Assembly (NCBI RefSeq): GCF_039542035.1
Contig: NZ_BAABHJ010000027.1
Coordinates: forward strand, 248,001-312,000
From: Actinoallomurus liliacearum
GTDB lineage: Bacteria > Actinomycetota > Actinomycetes > Streptosporangiales > Streptosporangiaceae
DNA: 64,000 nt
Direction of reading: 5' to 3'
The notes beneath the pieces are model-generated. The model searched no databases and had not been told where the DNA came from. It worked only from the letters and a program-made list of their open reading frames with translations. This document shows, in pieces, positions 51,179-60,094 of the stretch; the first letter of the stretch is position 1; the number at the start of each line of letters is the position of its first letter. Position numbers and translations under genes: made by a program.

Positions 51179-54100
51179 TCACGGCTGCACCGTGAGCTCG
51201 CTCATCTGCACGTTCGCGGTGACGGAGTCCCAGCTCTTGGTGATGTTGAGTCTCAGGTAGCGGGCGTTCGCCGAGGCGAAGGTCGTCGTTCCGCCCGCCT
51301 TCGGGGTGTCGGTGGCACTGGCCACCGTGCGCCAGGTCCGGCCGTCCGAGGACACCTGGACGTCGTAGTCGCGCGGCCCGTAGTTGGACCGGCCGCCGAC
51401 GGTGACGGAGCCGATGTCGATGGCCGCGCCGAAGTCGAGTCCGTACCGCACCGGGTGGTCCGTGGTGGGGCCCTGCCCGGCGGCCCGGCCCCACGACACC
51501 CAGAACGTGCCGGCTGATCCGTCCACCGCGAGGGGGGCCGGATAGCGGTCCTGGCTCGCATCCGCGATCACGCGCGGGAACGGCGCGCCGCCCGGGTTGA
51601 GGGCCAGGTCGTCGGAATGCCGCAGGGTCACCGTCGTCGTGGCGGTCAGCCCGGCGTCACTCCGCGCCGTCACGGTCAGGGTGCTCGCTCCGGTCGCGAC
51701 ACCGGAGTCGCGCAGGTCGACGGGCACCGTCGCCGAGCCGCCGGCCGGGATCGTGATCCGCTCCTTCTCCGGCTGCGCGGTGATTCCCGAGGCGGCCGAC
51801 GCGCTGAGCGTCACCCCGACCGGTTTGCCGGAGCTGTTGCCGACCACCACGGTGGCGCGGTTGTACCCGCCCTTCGCCAGCGGCAGCGACGTCTCCAGCG
51901 CCGAGGCGGTCAGCAGGGGCCCGGTGCCGGCGTACGGCGTGAGGGTGAGCGGCCCGAACAGCCCGTAGTCCATCGGCGTCCGCGACGACGCGCCCGTGTT
52001 CGGCGCGACGCGGACCGCGTTGAGCAGTGTCGACGCGACCCGGACGATGATCGTGTTCTGACCCGTGCGCAGGTACTTGCCGACCTCCACATGGCGCAGG
52101 TCGGCCTGGTCGAGCGGCGGCAGGTCGTGCCCGTTGACGTTCACGGCCACGGTGTCCACCGGGGTGCCGAGATCGAGACTCGCGCCGCTGACCCCCTTCC
52201 ACTCGTCGCCCAAGGTGACGTGTGTCGTATAGGTGCCCGTCCCGGACACGTCCTTCAGGTTCACGGCGTAGCCGTTGTCGAGTGTGATCGCCGACCAGGC
52301 CGGCAGCCTGCCGTCCGATCCGGCCTTGAGCGTGACCGACCCGAGCTTCTTGTGGGCGGTGTCGCCCGGCAGGTCGGAGGCGCCGGGTTCCCAGCTCTCC
52401 ACCGAGAGCGACCAGTCGCCCAGCGCCACCGGCTTCGGCGTGCCGGCCGTCGTGCTCGTCGTGCTCGCCGTGCCGGACCGCCCCGGCGCGCCGTTGAAGG
52501 TGCCGTCGTGCCGTGGCGTGACCGCGATGATCTCGGCGTTGTTGCCGTTGAGCTGCACGGGAACGGTGATCTTGCCGTGGCCGGACGTGTAGTTCGTGAT
52601 CGGGGTGATCTCACCGGTCCAGGTGTTCAGCCTGTACGGCACGCCATCGCCGGTGAGGGTGAGCGTCTGCGCGGTCGCGGTGTTCGTCTGGTTGTAGAGG
52701 TAGTAGTAGTCGGTGGAGCCCGCGTGCCTGCGCACGTCGAGGATCGCGCCGGAGTCGTCCTGCGGCGTGAGGGCGGGCGTCACCTTCAGGCCCTTCAACG
52801 CGGTCGGCACGTCCGCTTCGCTCGCCACCCGCACGACGCCGCGCTGCTTGACCAGCTGGGCCACCAGGGACTTCAGCCGCGCGTCCTGGGCCGCCGCGTC
52901 GTGGGCTCCGGGGGTGCTGCTCGGCAGGTCACCGACGATGACGACGGGCAGTCCTCGCTGCGCCAGCTGGAGCAGCTTCTGCGCGGTGTCGACCGGCATG
53001 GTCGTCTGGTCGTTCAGCAGCACCGCGTGGTACGCCGAACTGTCGCCGAACAGGGTGCCGTCGCCGTAGGAGGCGTCCTTGCGCCGGAGCTGGGCCGGGC
53101 TGAGGTACTCGTAGGTGTACCCGGCCGCCGCCAGCGCCGACGAGCTCGAAATCTGCTTGTTCGAGCCGCTTCCCGTGGTCCCCGTGCCGTTCATGCCGAA
53201 GTCCTGCCAGTACACGGCCAGGTCGAAGCGCGGCTTGCCCTGTCTGAGCACGAGCTGCATACGGGCCACGCTGTCGTTGATCGCACGGTAGTCGGCCCAG
53301 TTCGGGCCGCCCTTGGCGCCGAACGCCTCGGAGTAGGAGGTGTTGCCGCCGTAGGTCATGCCGGGCCACACCTCCTGTGCGCCGGCGCCCTGCGGGCCCC
53401 TGGTCAGGTAGGGGAAGCCGTGCCAGACGACCTGGTTCACCCCGCCGGCGAAGCCGCGGTACACGGCCTGCAGGTTCGAGGTGTCCGAACCCGCCCCGGC
53501 GGTCGATCCCCAGACCGAGCCGGAGAACGCGCAGCACTCATCCGACACCACGGGCTGCCCGGAGAGGTGCGCTCCCGTGGCGACGACCCGGTAGTCCTGC
53601 ACGTTGCTGTAGGCGCCGACCGACTGCCCGAACGCGAGGGACTCGCCTTCGGGGACGTCGATGTGCGAGGCGGCGTCTGAGATGTCCACCGGTATGCCGT
53701 ACGGCTGGATGCGGGTGCCCATGTGGTGCTGGTGGGCCCACGCACGCAGGACGTCGAGCCGGTTCGCGATGTACAGGTCGCTGAGGGTCTGCCGGTAGTC
53801 GGTGCGTACGCGGGCGCCGAGGCCGTCACCGAAGTCGAAGAACGGTTTGCTGGTGATGCCCTGGTCGCCCGCGCCGGCCAGCGCCGGGAGAACGTCGACC
53901 GGGGAGTATCCGCGCAGCTTCTGCCACTGCGCGACCATGTCGGGCGTCCACTTCTGCGTGGTGCCGAGTTCGAGGGAGTCCTCGAACAGTTCGCTGGTGC
54001 CCATCTGGGCGAGCAGCTTCCGCACGTCCGAGGTGAGGATGTTCTTGTCGTAGAAGTCCGTGGTCGCCGTGGCACCGGCCTTGCCGAAGGTGTCCAGGGC

Positions 54101-54970
54101 GTAGTTGGTGCCGGTGGCGGTGTAGCCGGACAGGGACTGGCCGGTGGGCGCCTGGTAGAAGGCGATCAGCGCGTACGTGCTGTTCGCGTCGCCCGGGACG
54201 TCGACCGACAGCTCGCCCTGCGCGTCCACCTTCGAGGTCACGTCGATGACGCTGGAGCGGTCGAGCAGCCGCGGGGCGCTGGTGGAGCGGTCGCAGTTCG
54301 CGTCGGCGCACTTGGCGAGGAGCGCCGCGATGAGGGTCTTCTTGGCCCCCGCGGGCGGCGAGACGTCGAGGTTGGTCGGCAGCGGCCCCGACCTGCTGGT
54401 GCCGCCGTGGCGGAACTCGTAGGAGAAGACGATCTGCTGCTGCGCGGCGGCGTCGTTGACGTCGTTGACCGTGGGGACGGTCGCGGGCCAGCGGGGGCCG
54501 ATCGTGAGGTCGAGGCTGAGCCCGTTCGCCTTGGCCGCCGCCAGCATCGTCCGGGTCTTCTGCGCCCACAGCGGGGTGCCCCAGCCGTACTTCTCCAGGA
54601 ACGGGATGGTGTTGTTGCCCGTGCCCTCGACGTTGAACGGGGCGACCTCGGCGCCGCCGCCGCCCACCTTCTTGATCTGACCGAGCTCGTCGGCCAGTTC
54701 GCCGTCCTCGGTGTAGGCCAGCGGCTGCCACCAGCGGTACTTGGGCCGGACCGAGGCCGGGGGGTCGGCGAAGGTGGCGCGGGTCAGGGCCGGGACGGCC
54801 GCCGCGGACACCGGCGCGCCCGCCGCGGTTCCCGTCGGGGTCACCGCGACGACGACCGCGGACAGGGCGAGGAGGATCGCCGTCGGCGCCCCCGCGAACC
54901 GACCGGACGCACGTCTCATGGCAGGAGATCCCTCATGTCGTGGACGCCGTGACGTCCGGTGGTTCCTCAT
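51179..54970 (-). CDS. Alpha-L-rhamnosidase, GH106 with C-terminal discoidin module (copy 2)
   Basis: 1263 aa. ATG 54970 has AGGAAGGA at 5-nt spacing. An inner ATG at 54919 would give a shorter signal peptide but has a poorer site. The hydrophobic segment GAPTAILLALSAVVVAVTPT is the signal. The GH106 barrel starts VRPKYRWWQPLAYTEDGELA, DELGQIKKVGGGGAEVAPFN and SLDLTIGPRWPATVPT, with IDVPEGESLAFGQSVGAYSN and VVSDECCAFSGSVWG later. A galactose-binding-like sandwich (SGASLDLGTPVDTVAVNVNG), a NEW3-like domain and a terminal F5/8-type domain (RYGLDFGAAIDIGSVTVGGR) follow. Compared with copy 1 it has about 260 extra residues, largely from the added C-terminal modules. Transcribed alone. Confidence 0.9.
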   Translation of the reverse strand: MRNHRTSRRPRHEGSPAMRRASGRFAGAPTAILLALSAVVVAVTPTGTAAGAPVSAAAVPALTRATFADPPASVRPKYRWWQPLAYTEDGELADELGQIKKVGGGGAEVAPFNVEGTGNNTIPFLEKYGWGTPLWAQKTRTMLAAAKANGLSLDLTIGPRWPATVPTVNDVNDAAAQQQIVFSYEFRHGGTSRSGPLPTNLDVSPPAGAKKTLIAALLAKCADANCDRSTSAPRLLDRSSVIDVTSKVDAQGELSVDVPGDANSTYALIAFYQAPTGQSLSGYTATGTNYALDTFGKAGATATTDFYDKNILTSDVRKLLAQMGTSELFEDSLELGTTQKWTPDMVAQWQKLRGYSPVDVLPALAGAGDQGITSKPFFDFGDGLGARVRTDYRQTLSDLYIANRLDVLRAWAHQHHMGTRIQPYGIPVDISDAASHIDVPEGESLAFGQSVGAYSNVQDYRVVATGAHLSGQPVVSDECCAFSGSVWGSTAGAGSDTSNLQAVYRGFAGGVNQVVWHGFPYLTRGPQGAGAQEVWPGMTYGGNTSYSEAFGAKGGPNWADYRAINDSVARMQLVLRQGKPRFDLAVYWQDFGMNGTGTTGSGSNKQISSSSALAAAGYTYEYLSPAQLRRKDASYGDGTLFGDSSAYHAVLLNDQTTMPVDTAQKLLQLAQRGLPVVIVGDLPSSTPGAHDAAAQDARLKSLVAQLVKQRGVVRVASEADVPTALKGLKVTPALTPQDDSGAILDVRRHAGSTDYYYLYNQTNTATAQTLTLTGDGVPYRLNTWTGEITPITNYTSGHGKITVPVQLNGNNAEIIAVTPRHDGTFNGAPGRSGTASTTSTTAGTPKPVALGDWSLSVESWEPGASDLPGDTAHKKLGSVTLKAGSDGRLPAWSAITLDNGYAVNLKDVSGTGTYTTHVTLGDEWKGVSGASLDLGTPVDTVAVNVNGHDLPPLDQADLRHVEVGKYLRTGQNTIIVRVASTLLNAVRVAPNTGASSRTPMDYGLFGPLTLTPYAGTGPLLTASALETSLPLAKGGYNRATVVVGNSSGKPVGVTLSASAASGITAQPEKERITIPAGGSATVPVDLRDSGVATGASTLTVTARSDAGLTATTTVTLRHSDDLALNPGGAPFPRVIADASQDRYPAPLAVDGSAGTFWVSWGRAAGQGPTTDHPVRYGLDFGAAIDIGSVTVGGRSNYGPRDYDVQVSSDGRTWRTVASATDTPKAGGTTTFASANARYLRLNITKSWDSVTANVQMSELTVQP

Positions 54971-55288
54971 CGATGTCCTTCCTGTCGGTGCGACGGGTTC
55001 GCCGATCCGGAAGACGTGGACCGGTGGTGGTCCGAGTTGGGGCGGCGGGCCCGCGGTGGCCGGTTCCGCGGGCCCGCCGCCGGTCTGTCAGCCGTGGCCG
55101 TCGACGTGCCGGCGGTCGTCGATCTCGCTGAGGTCGGTCGCGCGCGGCGGTCGTCGCGGACGGCGCGTTGGAGGGTGGAGACGGCATGCGATGAGAGCAC
55201 GGCCGTGTGCGGCGGCGCACAGCGGCGTGGAACGGAATTCGGGCGGAGGTGGGGGCTCAGGGAGTGACGTTCGGGACGGGCGGGTGGT
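54971..55288. other. Gene-free stretch upstream of GH106 copy 2
   Basis: About 318 bp between the rha operon terminator and the GH106 copy 2 start. I see the Shine-Dalgarno AGGAAGGA (minus strand) at its left end but no convincing gene. There is no copy of the AAAACGTTTT operator found upstream of rhaT. The promoter of the GH106 gene must lie here but I cannot place it. Confidence 0.5.
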
Positions 55289-55322
55289 GTGCGGGGCGGC
55301 TGGTGGCGGTGCCGCCCCGCAC
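55289..55322 (-). terminator. Terminator of the rhamnose operon
   Basis: Perfect 12-bp stem GTGCGGGGCGGC / GCCGCCCCGCAC with a 10-nt loop, 8 bp after the rhaEW stop codon. Confidence 0.75.
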
Positions 55323-55330
55323 CCGATCCG

Positions 55331-57406
55331 TCAGCGGAGGAAGGCGGCGGCCACCCCCGCGTCCACGGGCACGTGCAGACCCGTGGTGTGGGTCAGGTCC
55401 CCGCCGGTGAGGGCGAAGACCGCGTTCGCGACGTGCTCCGGCAGCACCTCGCGCTTGAGCAGCGTGCGCTGGGCGTAGTACTCGCCGAGCTTCTCCTCCG
55501 GCACCCCGTAGACGGCCGCGCGCTTGGCGCCCCAGCCGCCGGCGAAGATGCCGGAGCCGCGCACCACGCCGTCGGGGTTGATCCCGTTGACGCGGACGCC
55601 GTGCTCGCCGAGCTCGGCGGCCAGCAAGCGCACCTGGTGCGCCTGGTCGGCCTTTGCCGCGCTGTAGGCGATGTTGTTCGGCCCGGCGAAGATGGAGTTC
55701 TTCGAGGCGACGTAGACGATGTCGCCGCCCATGGCCTGCTCGATCATCACGCGGGCGGCCTCGCGCGAGACGAGGAACGAGCCGCGCGCCATGACGTCGT
55801 GCTGCAGGTCCCAGTCCGCGACCGTCGTGTCGAGCAGCGGCTTGGACAGCGACAGCCCGGCGTTGTTGACGACCAGGTCGACGCCGCCGAAGGCCAGCAC
55901 CGCGTCGCGCAGCGCGGCGGCGATCCCCTCCTCGTCGGTGACGTCCACGGCCACCGCGACCGCGACGTCCGAGGCCCGCAGCGCGGAGGCGCCCAGCACG
56001 GGAGGTCGGTCGGGGTCGGTTGGTTGGGTGATACTCGCGGCGACCTTCTCGGCCGCGGCGGCGTCCCGGTCGGCGACGACGACGCACGCGCCCTCGGCGG
56101 CCAGCCGGTGCGCGGTGGCCGCGCCGATGCCGGAGCCGCCGCCGGTCACGAACGCGACGCGGGTGGCGAGGGGCTTCGGCTTCGGCATGCGCCGGAGCTT
56201 GGCCTCCTCCAGCTCCCAGTACTCGATGCGGAACTTCTCCGACTCGGCGATCGGGGCGTAGGTGGACAGCGCCTCGGCGCCGCGCATCACGTTGATCGCG
56301 TTGACGTAGAACTCGCCGGCGACCCGGGCGGTCTGCTTGTCCTTGCCGAAGCTGAACATGCCGACGCCGGGGACCAGCACGATCGCCGGGTCCGCGCCGC
56401 GCATCGCCGGGGAGTCCTCGGTGGCGTACCGCTCGTAGTAGGCGCGGTACTCCTCCCGGTACGCCTCGTGCAGCTCGCGCAGCCGGGCCTTGACGTCCTC
56501 CAGCGGAGCGGTCGGCGGCAGGTCGAGGACGAGCGGCCGGACCTTGGTGCGCAGGAAGTGGTCGGGGCAGGAGGTGCCGAGGGCGGCGAGCCGCGGGTGC
56601 TCGGCCCGCGCCACGAAGTCCAGGACCTCCGGCGAGTCCGTGTAGTGCCCGACCTGCGGCCGGTCCGTCGAGGCGAGCCCCCGGATCAGCGGGAACAGCG
56701 CGGCGGCGCGCTCGTGCCGCTCGGCCTCCGGCAGCGTGCCGTGGATCACCGCGCCGAACGGGTCGGGCCGGCCGTGCTCGGCGATGTACGCCTCGGCGGT
56801 GCGGATGATGTCGAGGGAGTTGGCCTGGCACTCCTCGCTCGTGGCGCCCCACGCGGTGACGCCGTGGCCGCCGAGGACGCAGCCGATGGCCCGCGGGTTG
56901 TCCTTCTTGATCGCCGCGATGTCGAGGCCGAGCTGGAAGCCCGGCCGCCGCCACGGCACCCACACGACCCGGTCGCCGAAGATCCGGCGGGTCAGCTCCT
57001 CGCCGTCGGCGGCGGTCGCGATCGCGATCCCGGAGTCCGGGTGCAGGTGGTCGACGTGCGCGGCGTCGACCAGGCCGTGCATGGCCGTGTCGATCGACGG
57101 CGCGGCGCCGCCCTTGCCGTGCAGGCAGAAGTCGAACGCGGCGACCATCTCGTCCTCGCGCTCGACGCCCGGGTAGACGTTCACCAGGGCGCGCAGCCGG
57201 TCCAGGCGCAGCACCGCCAGGCCCGGCTCCTTCAGCGTGCCCAGGTCGCCGCCCGAGCCCTTCACCCACATCAGCTCGACGTCACCGCCGGTCACCGGGT
57301 CCGGCTGCACGCCCTTCGCGGACGCGTTGCCGCCCGCGTAGTTCGTGTTGCGCGGGTCGCCGCCCAGCTCGTGGCAGCGTTTCAGCAGGTCGTCGACGAT
57401 GCCCAA
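55331..57406 (-). CDS. rhaEW: Bifunctional L-rhamnulose-1-phosphate aldolase / L-lactaldehyde dehydrogenase
   Basis: 691 aa, TTG start one base after the rhaI stop, with a GGGG run upstream. The N-terminal half is a class II aldolase: YAGGNASAKG, WVKGSGGDLGTL, metal-binding HVDHLHPDSG (near residue 118) and GGHGVTAWG. From about residue 415 an SDR domain follows: VTGGGSGIGAATAHRLAAEG, DVTDEEGIAAAL, NNAGLSLSKPL, catalytic Ser in VYVASKNS and YSAAKADQ (Tyr, Lys). The aldolase splits L-rhamnulose-1-phosphate into dihydroxyacetone phosphate and L-lactaldehyde, and the dehydrogenase oxidises the latter to L-lactate with NAD. This fusion is the standard form in many actinobacteria and bacilli. Last gene of the rha operon. 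Confidence 0.93.
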   Translation of the reverse strand: MGIVDDLLKRCHELGGDPRNTNYAGGNASAKGVQPDPVTGGDVELMWVKGSGGDLGTLKEPGLAVLRLDRLRALVNVYPGVEREDEMVAAFDFCLHGKGGAAPSIDTAMHGLVDAAHVDHLHPDSGIAIATAADGEELTRRIFGDRVVWVPWRRPGFQLGLDIAAIKKDNPRAIGCVLGGHGVTAWGATSEECQANSLDIIRTAEAYIAEHGRPDPFGAVIHGTLPEAERHERAAALFPLIRGLASTDRPQVGHYTDSPEVLDFVARAEHPRLAALGTSCPDHFLRTKVRPLVLDLPPTAPLEDVKARLRELHEAYREEYRAYYERYATEDSPAMRGADPAIVLVPGVGMFSFGKDKQTARVAGEFYVNAINVMRGAEALSTYAPIAESEKFRIEYWELEEAKLRRMPKPKPLATRVAFVTGGGSGIGAATAHRLAAEGACVVVADRDAAAAEKVAASITQPTDPDRPPVLGASALRASDVAVAVAVDVTDEEGIAAALRDAVLAFGGVDLVVNNAGLSLSKPLLDTTVADWDLQHDVMARGSFLVSREAARVMIEQAMGGDIVYVASKNSIFAGPNNIAYSAAKADQAHQVRLLAAELGEHGVRVNGINPDGVVRGSGIFAGGWGAKRAAVYGVPEEKLGEYYAQRTLLKREVLPEHVANAVFALTGGDLTHTTGLHVPVDAGVAAAFLR

Positions 57407-57407
57407 C

Positions 57408-58571
57408 TCAAGCCCCCCAACCGGCCGCCTGGCCGTCCTTGCGTTCGTCGCGGATCTTCTCGAAGTAGCCGGACCGGGCGTAGGCCGCCATCGGGTCCGG
57501 GTCCAGGCCCATCTCCTCGCGCAGTTCGGCGAGCAGCGGCCGGACGTCGGTGTTGTAGGCGTCCATGAACACGGCGTTGGCGCCGAGCACGTCGCCGGCC
57601 TGCTGCGCCTCGCGCAGCGCCTCGACGTCGACCAGCAGGGCCTTGGCCGTGGCCTCCTGCACGTTCAGCACCGAGCGGATCTGGCCGGGGATCTTCGGCT
57701 CGATGTTGTGGCACTGGTCGAGCATGAACGCGATCTCGTCGGTGAATCCGCCGCCCTGGATCACCTCGTGCATGATCCGGAAAAGCTGGAACGGGTCGGC
57801 GGCGCCCACCATCAGGTCGTCGTCGGCGTAGAAGCGGGAGTTGAAGTCGAAGCCGCCGAGCTTCCCCTCGCGCAGCAGGAACGCCACGATGAACTCGATG
57901 TTCGTGCCGGGCGCGTGGTGCCCGGTGTCGACGACCACCTGGGCCTTCGGGCCGAGCTTGAGGCAGTGCGCGTACGACGTGCCCCAGTCCGGCAGGTCGG
58001 TGGTGTAGAAGGCCGGCTCGAACAGCTTGTACTCCAGCAGGAACCGCTGGTCGTCGCCGAGCCGCTCGTACACCGCGGCCAGGGCCTCGGCGAGGCGGTC
58101 CTGCCGGGCGCGGATGTCGTCCTGGCCGGGGTAGTTGGTGCCGTCGGAGAACCACAGCTTCAGGTCGCGCGAGCCCGTCTCGTCCATGATGTCGACGCAC
58201 TCGAGCAGGTGCTTCAGCGCCTTCGCCCGCACCTTCGGGTCCGGGTTGGTGACGCTGCCCAGCATGTAGTCGTCGTCCTGGAAGACGTTCGTGTTGATCG
58301 CGCCGACCGTGACGCCGCGCTCACGGGCGTGCTCGGCCAGCGCGCCGTAGTCGTCCACCTTGTCCCAGGGGATGTGCAGCGCGACGGTCGGCGCGACGCC
58401 GGTGTGGCGGTGCACCTGCGCCGCGTCGTCGATCTTCTCCTGCGGCGTGCGCGGCACGCCCTGCTGGGCGAACACCTTGAAGCGGGTGCCGGAGTTGCCG
58501 TACGCCCACGACGGCGTCTCGATGCGCTGTGCGCGCAGTGCCGCCTTCACCTGGGTCCTGTCGGTTGTCAT
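57408..58571 (-). CDS. rhaI: L-rhamnose isomerase
   Basis: 387 aa. The protein matches the RhaI type (Pseudomonas stutzeri-like) rather than E. coli RhaA. Visible are ETPSWAYGNSGTRFKVFAQQ, the metal-site segments LKLWFSDGTNYPGQDD, FLLEYKLFEPAFY, VVVDTGHHAPGTNIEF and GFDFNSRFYADDDLMVGAAD (Glu, Asp, His and Asp ligands of a TIM barrel with divalent metal). It converts L-rhamnose to L-rhamnulose in the cytoplasm. It sits between rhaM (19 bp upstream) and rhaEW (1 bp downstream), so the three are co-transcribed. Confidence 0.95.
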   Translation of the reverse strand: MTTDRTQVKAALRAQRIETPSWAYGNSGTRFKVFAQQGVPRTPQEKIDDAAQVHRHTGVAPTVALHIPWDKVDDYGALAEHARERGVTVGAINTNVFQDDDYMLGSVTNPDPKVRAKALKHLLECVDIMDETGSRDLKLWFSDGTNYPGQDDIRARQDRLAEALAAVYERLGDDQRFLLEYKLFEPAFYTTDLPDWGTSYAHCLKLGPKAQVVVDTGHHAPGTNIEFIVAFLLREGKLGGFDFNSRFYADDDLMVGAADPFQLFRIMHEVIQGGGFTDEIAFMLDQCHNIEPKIPGQIRSVLNVQEATAKALLVDVEALREAQQAGDVLGANAVFMDAYNTDVRPLLAELREEMGLDPDPMAAYARSGYFEKIRDERKDGQAAGWGA

Positions 58572-58590
58572 TGTTCGTGATCCCCGATCG

Positions 58591-58908
58591 TCAGTCGAGA
58601 TGGAAGACTTCGGCGAGCGGCACCATGCCCTCGTCGGGGCGCCCGTCGAGGTCCTCGAAGAACGGCGCCATGTCCGCCTGCCAGCGGGCGTTCACCTCGG
58701 TGTTCTCCATGGCCGCGCGCGCCGCGTCGAAGTCGTCGGTCTCGAGGTAGCCGACGAGCAGCCCGTCGTCGCGCAGGAAGAGGCTGTAGTTACGCCAGCC
58801 GGCCGCGCGCAGGGCGGTGAGCATGTCCGGCCACACCGCCTCGTGCCGTTCGCGGTACTCCTCCAGCCGGTCCGGTCTGACCTTCAGCAGGAAACAGACG
58901 CGCCGCAC
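58591..58908 (-). CDS. rhaM: L-rhamnose mutarotase
   Basis: 105 aa, GTG start with GGAGGAG upstream. A compact RhaM-family protein: RRVCFLLKVRPDRLEEYRER, then His22, the residue known to act in the E. coli enzyme, then EAVWPDMLTALRAAGWRNYS, LVGYLETDDFDAARAAMENT and NARWQADMAPFFEDL. It interconverts the anomers of L-rhamnose, feeding the isomerase. Located between the transporter genes and rhaI in one operon. Confidence 0.95.
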   Translation of the reverse strand: MRRVCFLLKVRPDRLEEYRERHEAVWPDMLTALRAAGWRNYSLFLRDDGLLVGYLETDDFDAARAAMENTEVNARWQADMAPFFEDLDGRPDEGMVPLAEVFHLD

Positions 58909-58928
58909 GGGGGCTCCTCCCGAGAGGG

Positions 58929-58955
58929 GGCGGGGCCGCGTCCGGCGGCCCCGCC
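58929..58955 (-). terminator. Hairpin between rhaS and rhaM, probable partial terminator
   Basis: 10-bp stem GGCGGGGCCG / CGGCCCCGCC with a 7-nt loop, 9 bp after the rhaS stop. Since rhaM-rhaI-rhaEW have no other obvious promoter, it likely lowers read-through or protects the rhaS mRNA end, raising binding-protein levels over the enzymes. Confidence 0.55.
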
Positions 58956-58964
58956 ACCGATCGC

Positions 58965-60035
58965 CTAGAAGTTGTAGTTGTCGATGTTGGACTTGTCGAA
59001 GACGGTCGGCGGGCCGAGGATGACCTCGCCGTCCTTGCCGATCGTGCGCTCGCCGAGCTTGCCGGCCTTGAACTTCTCACCCTCCGCGCCGGTGATCTGG
59101 CCGGAGGCGAGGGCCGCGGCGGCGTACGACGCGAGGTAGCCCAGGTTCTTCGGGTCCCACAGCTCGAACTTGGCGACCGTGCCGTCCTTGACGAACTTGC
59201 GCATCTGGTTCGGCGTGCCGAGGCCGGAGACCGCGACCTTGCCCTTGTACTTCGAGCCGTCGATGTAGCGGGCCGCGGCGGCGATGCCGACCGTGGTCGG
59301 GGCGATGATGCCCTTCAGGTCCGGGTACGCCTGCAGCAGACCCTGCGTCTGCTGGAAGGACTTCTGGTCGTCGTCGTCGCCGTAGGCGACCTTGACGAGC
59401 TGGATGCCGGAGTACTCCGGCTTCTTCAGCTCGTCCTTCATGAACTCGATCCAGGTGTTCTGGTTGGTGGCGTTGGCGGTCGCCGACAGGATCGCGATCT
59501 TGCCCTTGCCGCCGATCAGCTCGGACATGAGCTTGATCTCGCTACGGCCGATCTCCTCGGAGCTGGCCTGGTTGATGAAGACGTCGCGGCAGTCCTTGGA
59601 AGCGTCGGAGTCGTACGACACCACCTTGATCTTGCGGGACATCGCCTGCTTGAGCGGGCCGCAGACGGCGTTCGGGTCGTTGGCCGCGATGAGGATCGAG
59701 TCCATCCGCTGCTGGATCAGCGTGTTGATGTAGGAGATCTGCGAGGACGCCGACGCGTCGGACGGGCCGACCTCCTTGGCGGTGCCGCCGAACTCCTTGG
59801 CCCCGTCGATGCCCGCGTTGTCGACGATCGTCTCGTACGGGTTGTTCACCTGCTTGGGAAGGAAGGCGAGCTTGAGGCCCTTCTTCAGGGGCGCGTTCGG
59901 GTTCGCCTTCGCGCCGCTGGTCGCGGCGCTCTTGGCGTCGTCGCCGGAGGAGTTCTTCGTCGTACCGCCGCAGGCGGCGGCGCCGACGGCGAGGGCGGCG
60001 GCGATGGCCACGGCCGCCAGGGGGCGCTTGGACAT
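58965..60035 (-). CDS. rhaS: Rhamnose ABC transporter substrate-binding lipoprotein
   Basis: 356 aa, ATG with AAGGAAT upstream. Lipoprotein signal SKRPLAAVAIAAALAVGAAA followed by CGG, so it is tethered outside the membrane. The periplasmic-binding-protein type I fold of the RbsB/RhaS group is seen in LKLAFLPKQVNNPYETIVDN, DSILIAANDPNAVCGPLKQA, KVVSYDSDASKDCRDVFINQ, GKIAILSATANATNQNTWIE and VSGLGTPNQMRKFVKDG. It delivers L-rhamnose to the two permeases. Located after the permease genes as is common in this operon type. Confidence 0.92.
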   Translation of the reverse strand: MSKRPLAAVAIAAALAVGAAACGGTTKNSSGDDAKSAATSGAKANPNAPLKKGLKLAFLPKQVNNPYETIVDNAGIDGAKEFGGTAKEVGPSDASASSQISYINTLIQQRMDSILIAANDPNAVCGPLKQAMSRKIKVVSYDSDASKDCRDVFINQASSEEIGRSEIKLMSELIGGKGKIAILSATANATNQNTWIEFMKDELKKPEYSGIQLVKVAYGDDDDQKSFQQTQGLLQAYPDLKGIIAPTTVGIAAAARYIDGSKYKGKVAVSGLGTPNQMRKFVKDGTVAKFELWDPKNLGYLASYAAAALASGQITGAEGEKFKAGKLGERTIGKDGEVILGPPTVFDKSNIDNYNF

Positions 60036-60094
60036 GGGGGATTCCTTTTCGTCGTTCGCTGGGGAGAAGGAGAGGTACGGAGTGCCGCGGGGCT

